Below are positions 16,483-17,090 of a stretch of DNA of 17,090 bases, piece after piece. A program made the translations under genes and the position numbers. The notes below the pieces were generated by a model. It was given only the letters and a program-made list of their open reading frames with translations, did not search any database and had not been told where the DNA came from. Origin of the DNA: an uncultured Leucothrix sp. (lineage in GTDB: Bacteria; Pseudomonadota; Gammaproteobacteria; Thiotrichales; Thiotrichaceae); contig CALAJG010000031.1 in NCBI GenBank assembly GCA_937923375.1, positions 1 through 17,090 of the forward strand, in the 5' to 3' direction. How positions within the stretch are numbered: position 1 is the stretch's first letter; the number at the start of each line of letters is the position of its first letter.

Positions 16483-16851
16483 TTATTCCTGACCAGCCGC
16501 TCTGACGGCTTCCACTTTTTCAACGACTTCAGGACGTTCCCAGATTTTTTCCAATTTATAAAAGTCCCTGACTTCTGGCAGCATAATGTGCACGATGATC
16601 GAGTTTAAATCGACCAGGCACCATTCGCCCTCGCGTTCGCCTTCAGCACCTAAAGGCTCTTCACCAGCTTCTTTAGCTCTTACCTGAACGTTATTGGCAA
16701 TTGATTTAACATGGCGCGTGGAAGTGCCAGACGCTAATATCACAAAATCAGTCATTGATGATTTACCTTGAATATCAATAACCTGAATATCCGTAGCTTT
16801 CATTTCATCAAGCGATTCGCGAGTGAGTTCAACGAGTTTTTCTAATTCCAT
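16483..16851 (-). CDS. rsfS: Ribosome silencing factor RsfS
   Basis: Binds ribosomal protein uL14 on the 50S subunit and blocks subunit joining, shutting down translation in stationary phase or starvation. The 122-aa protein shows the family's conserved path: DIQVIDIQGKSSMTDFVIL, then SGTSTRHVKSIA, EGEREGEWCLVDL and IIVHIMLPEVRDFYKLEKIW. Length is slightly above the 105 aa of the E. coli protein because of a short C-terminal tail. The start ATG is 2 nt after the nadD stop, with no clear Shine-Dalgarno, so translation probably depends on readout from nadD. rlmH follows after 6 nt. Confidence 0.97.
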   Translation of the reverse strand: MELEKLVELTRESLDEMKATDIQVIDIQGKSSMTDFVILASGTSTRHVKSIANNVQVRAKEAGEEPLGAEGEREGEWCLVDLNSIIVHIMLPEVRDFYKLEKIWERPEVVEKVEAVRAAGQE

Positions 16852-16853
16852 TA

Positions 16854-17090
16854 TTAATTTCTATATAAATTATGTTGCTGAATATAATCATGAACTGCAT
16901 GGGGCACCAGATAACGAATACTTCGTCCCTCATGCCGCTGCGCCCTGATATCGGTGGCTGAAATTGAAAGCGCCGTGGTTGTTATAAAATAAAGATAACC
17001 GCCTGGTTTTTTGCTCAGCTTCAGCTTGTTTTCTGTCTGTATCGACTGTGCCCAGTCTTGCAGTGGCTGCGCAGTATAATCTGGTCTGCT
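16854..17090 (-). CDS. nadD: Nicotinate-nucleotide adenylyltransferase NadD, 5' end missing
   Basis: Adenylates nicotinate mononucleotide to deamido-NAD, an essential step of NAD synthesis. Only the last 78 codons and the stop are in the window; the frame stays open to the right edge. The identifying motif is ISATDIR, the ISxTxIR signature of the nucleotidyltransferase family, followed by EGRSIRYLVPHAVHDYI and LYRN at the end, all as in NadD C-termini. The gene continues upstream beyond base 17090. It leads the minus-strand cluster, and rsfS starts 2 nt after its stop, the standard nadD-rsfS-rlmH order. Confidence 0.94.
   Translation of the reverse strand, partial: SRPDYTAQPLQDWAQSIQTENKLKLSKKPGGYLYFITTTALSISATDIRAQRHEGRSIRYLVPHAVHDYIQQHNLYRN

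Overview
This looks like a stretch of gammaproteobacterial chromosome of moderate GC (mid-40s percent by eye). The evidence is the housekeeping order rlmN-pilW-rodZ-hisS-yfgM-bamB and a second run nadD-rsfS-rlmH-maf-rng-tldD-pmbA. I cannot name a genus. Both ends cut a gene: rlmN on the left (5' end missing) and nadD on the right (5' end missing). No stretch longer than 300 bases lacks a gene, and I see no IS element, prophage, CRISPR array or rRNA.

Left block, plus strand (2-5871): rlmN (rRNA/tRNA adenosine C2 methylation), pilW/pilF (type IV pilus pilotin lipoprotein), rodZ (cell-shape protein with HTH and one membrane helix), hisS, yfgM (SecYEG ancillary subunit) and bamB (outer-membrane assembly lipoprotein). 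Spacing is tight, which suggests co-transcription. ispG, usually between rodZ and hisS, and der, usually after bamB, are absent from these positions.

Middle (5872-8309): recJ and a small DUF7079-like gene lie on the minus strand, facing bamB. A tRNA-Pro(GGG) with its own promoter-like sequence and a strong intrinsic terminator is divergent from them.

Accessory pair (8434-10947): a cytoplasmic polysaccharide deacetylase of the type associated with exosortase A/PEP-CTERM loci (plus strand) converges on a FadD-like acyl-CoA ligase (minus strand). Their 3' ends overlap by 42 nt. The ligase has Arg where the family has its catalytic Lys in the C-terminal motif. This pair is the least ordinary part of the window.

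Right block, minus strand (11020-17090): nadD, rsfS, rlmH, maf, rng, tldD and pmbA, with gaps of 60 nt or less and one 4-nt overlap, so a likely operon. It covers NAD synthesis, ribosome silencing, 23S rRNA methylation, nucleotide-pool sanitation, RNA processing and the TldD/TldE metalloprotease. The ligase gene follows 72 nt further on in the same direction.

I did not find a convincing undescribed system. Most of the window is conserved core genome, and the findings are mostly modest departures from the usual gene order plus the altered ligase motif.
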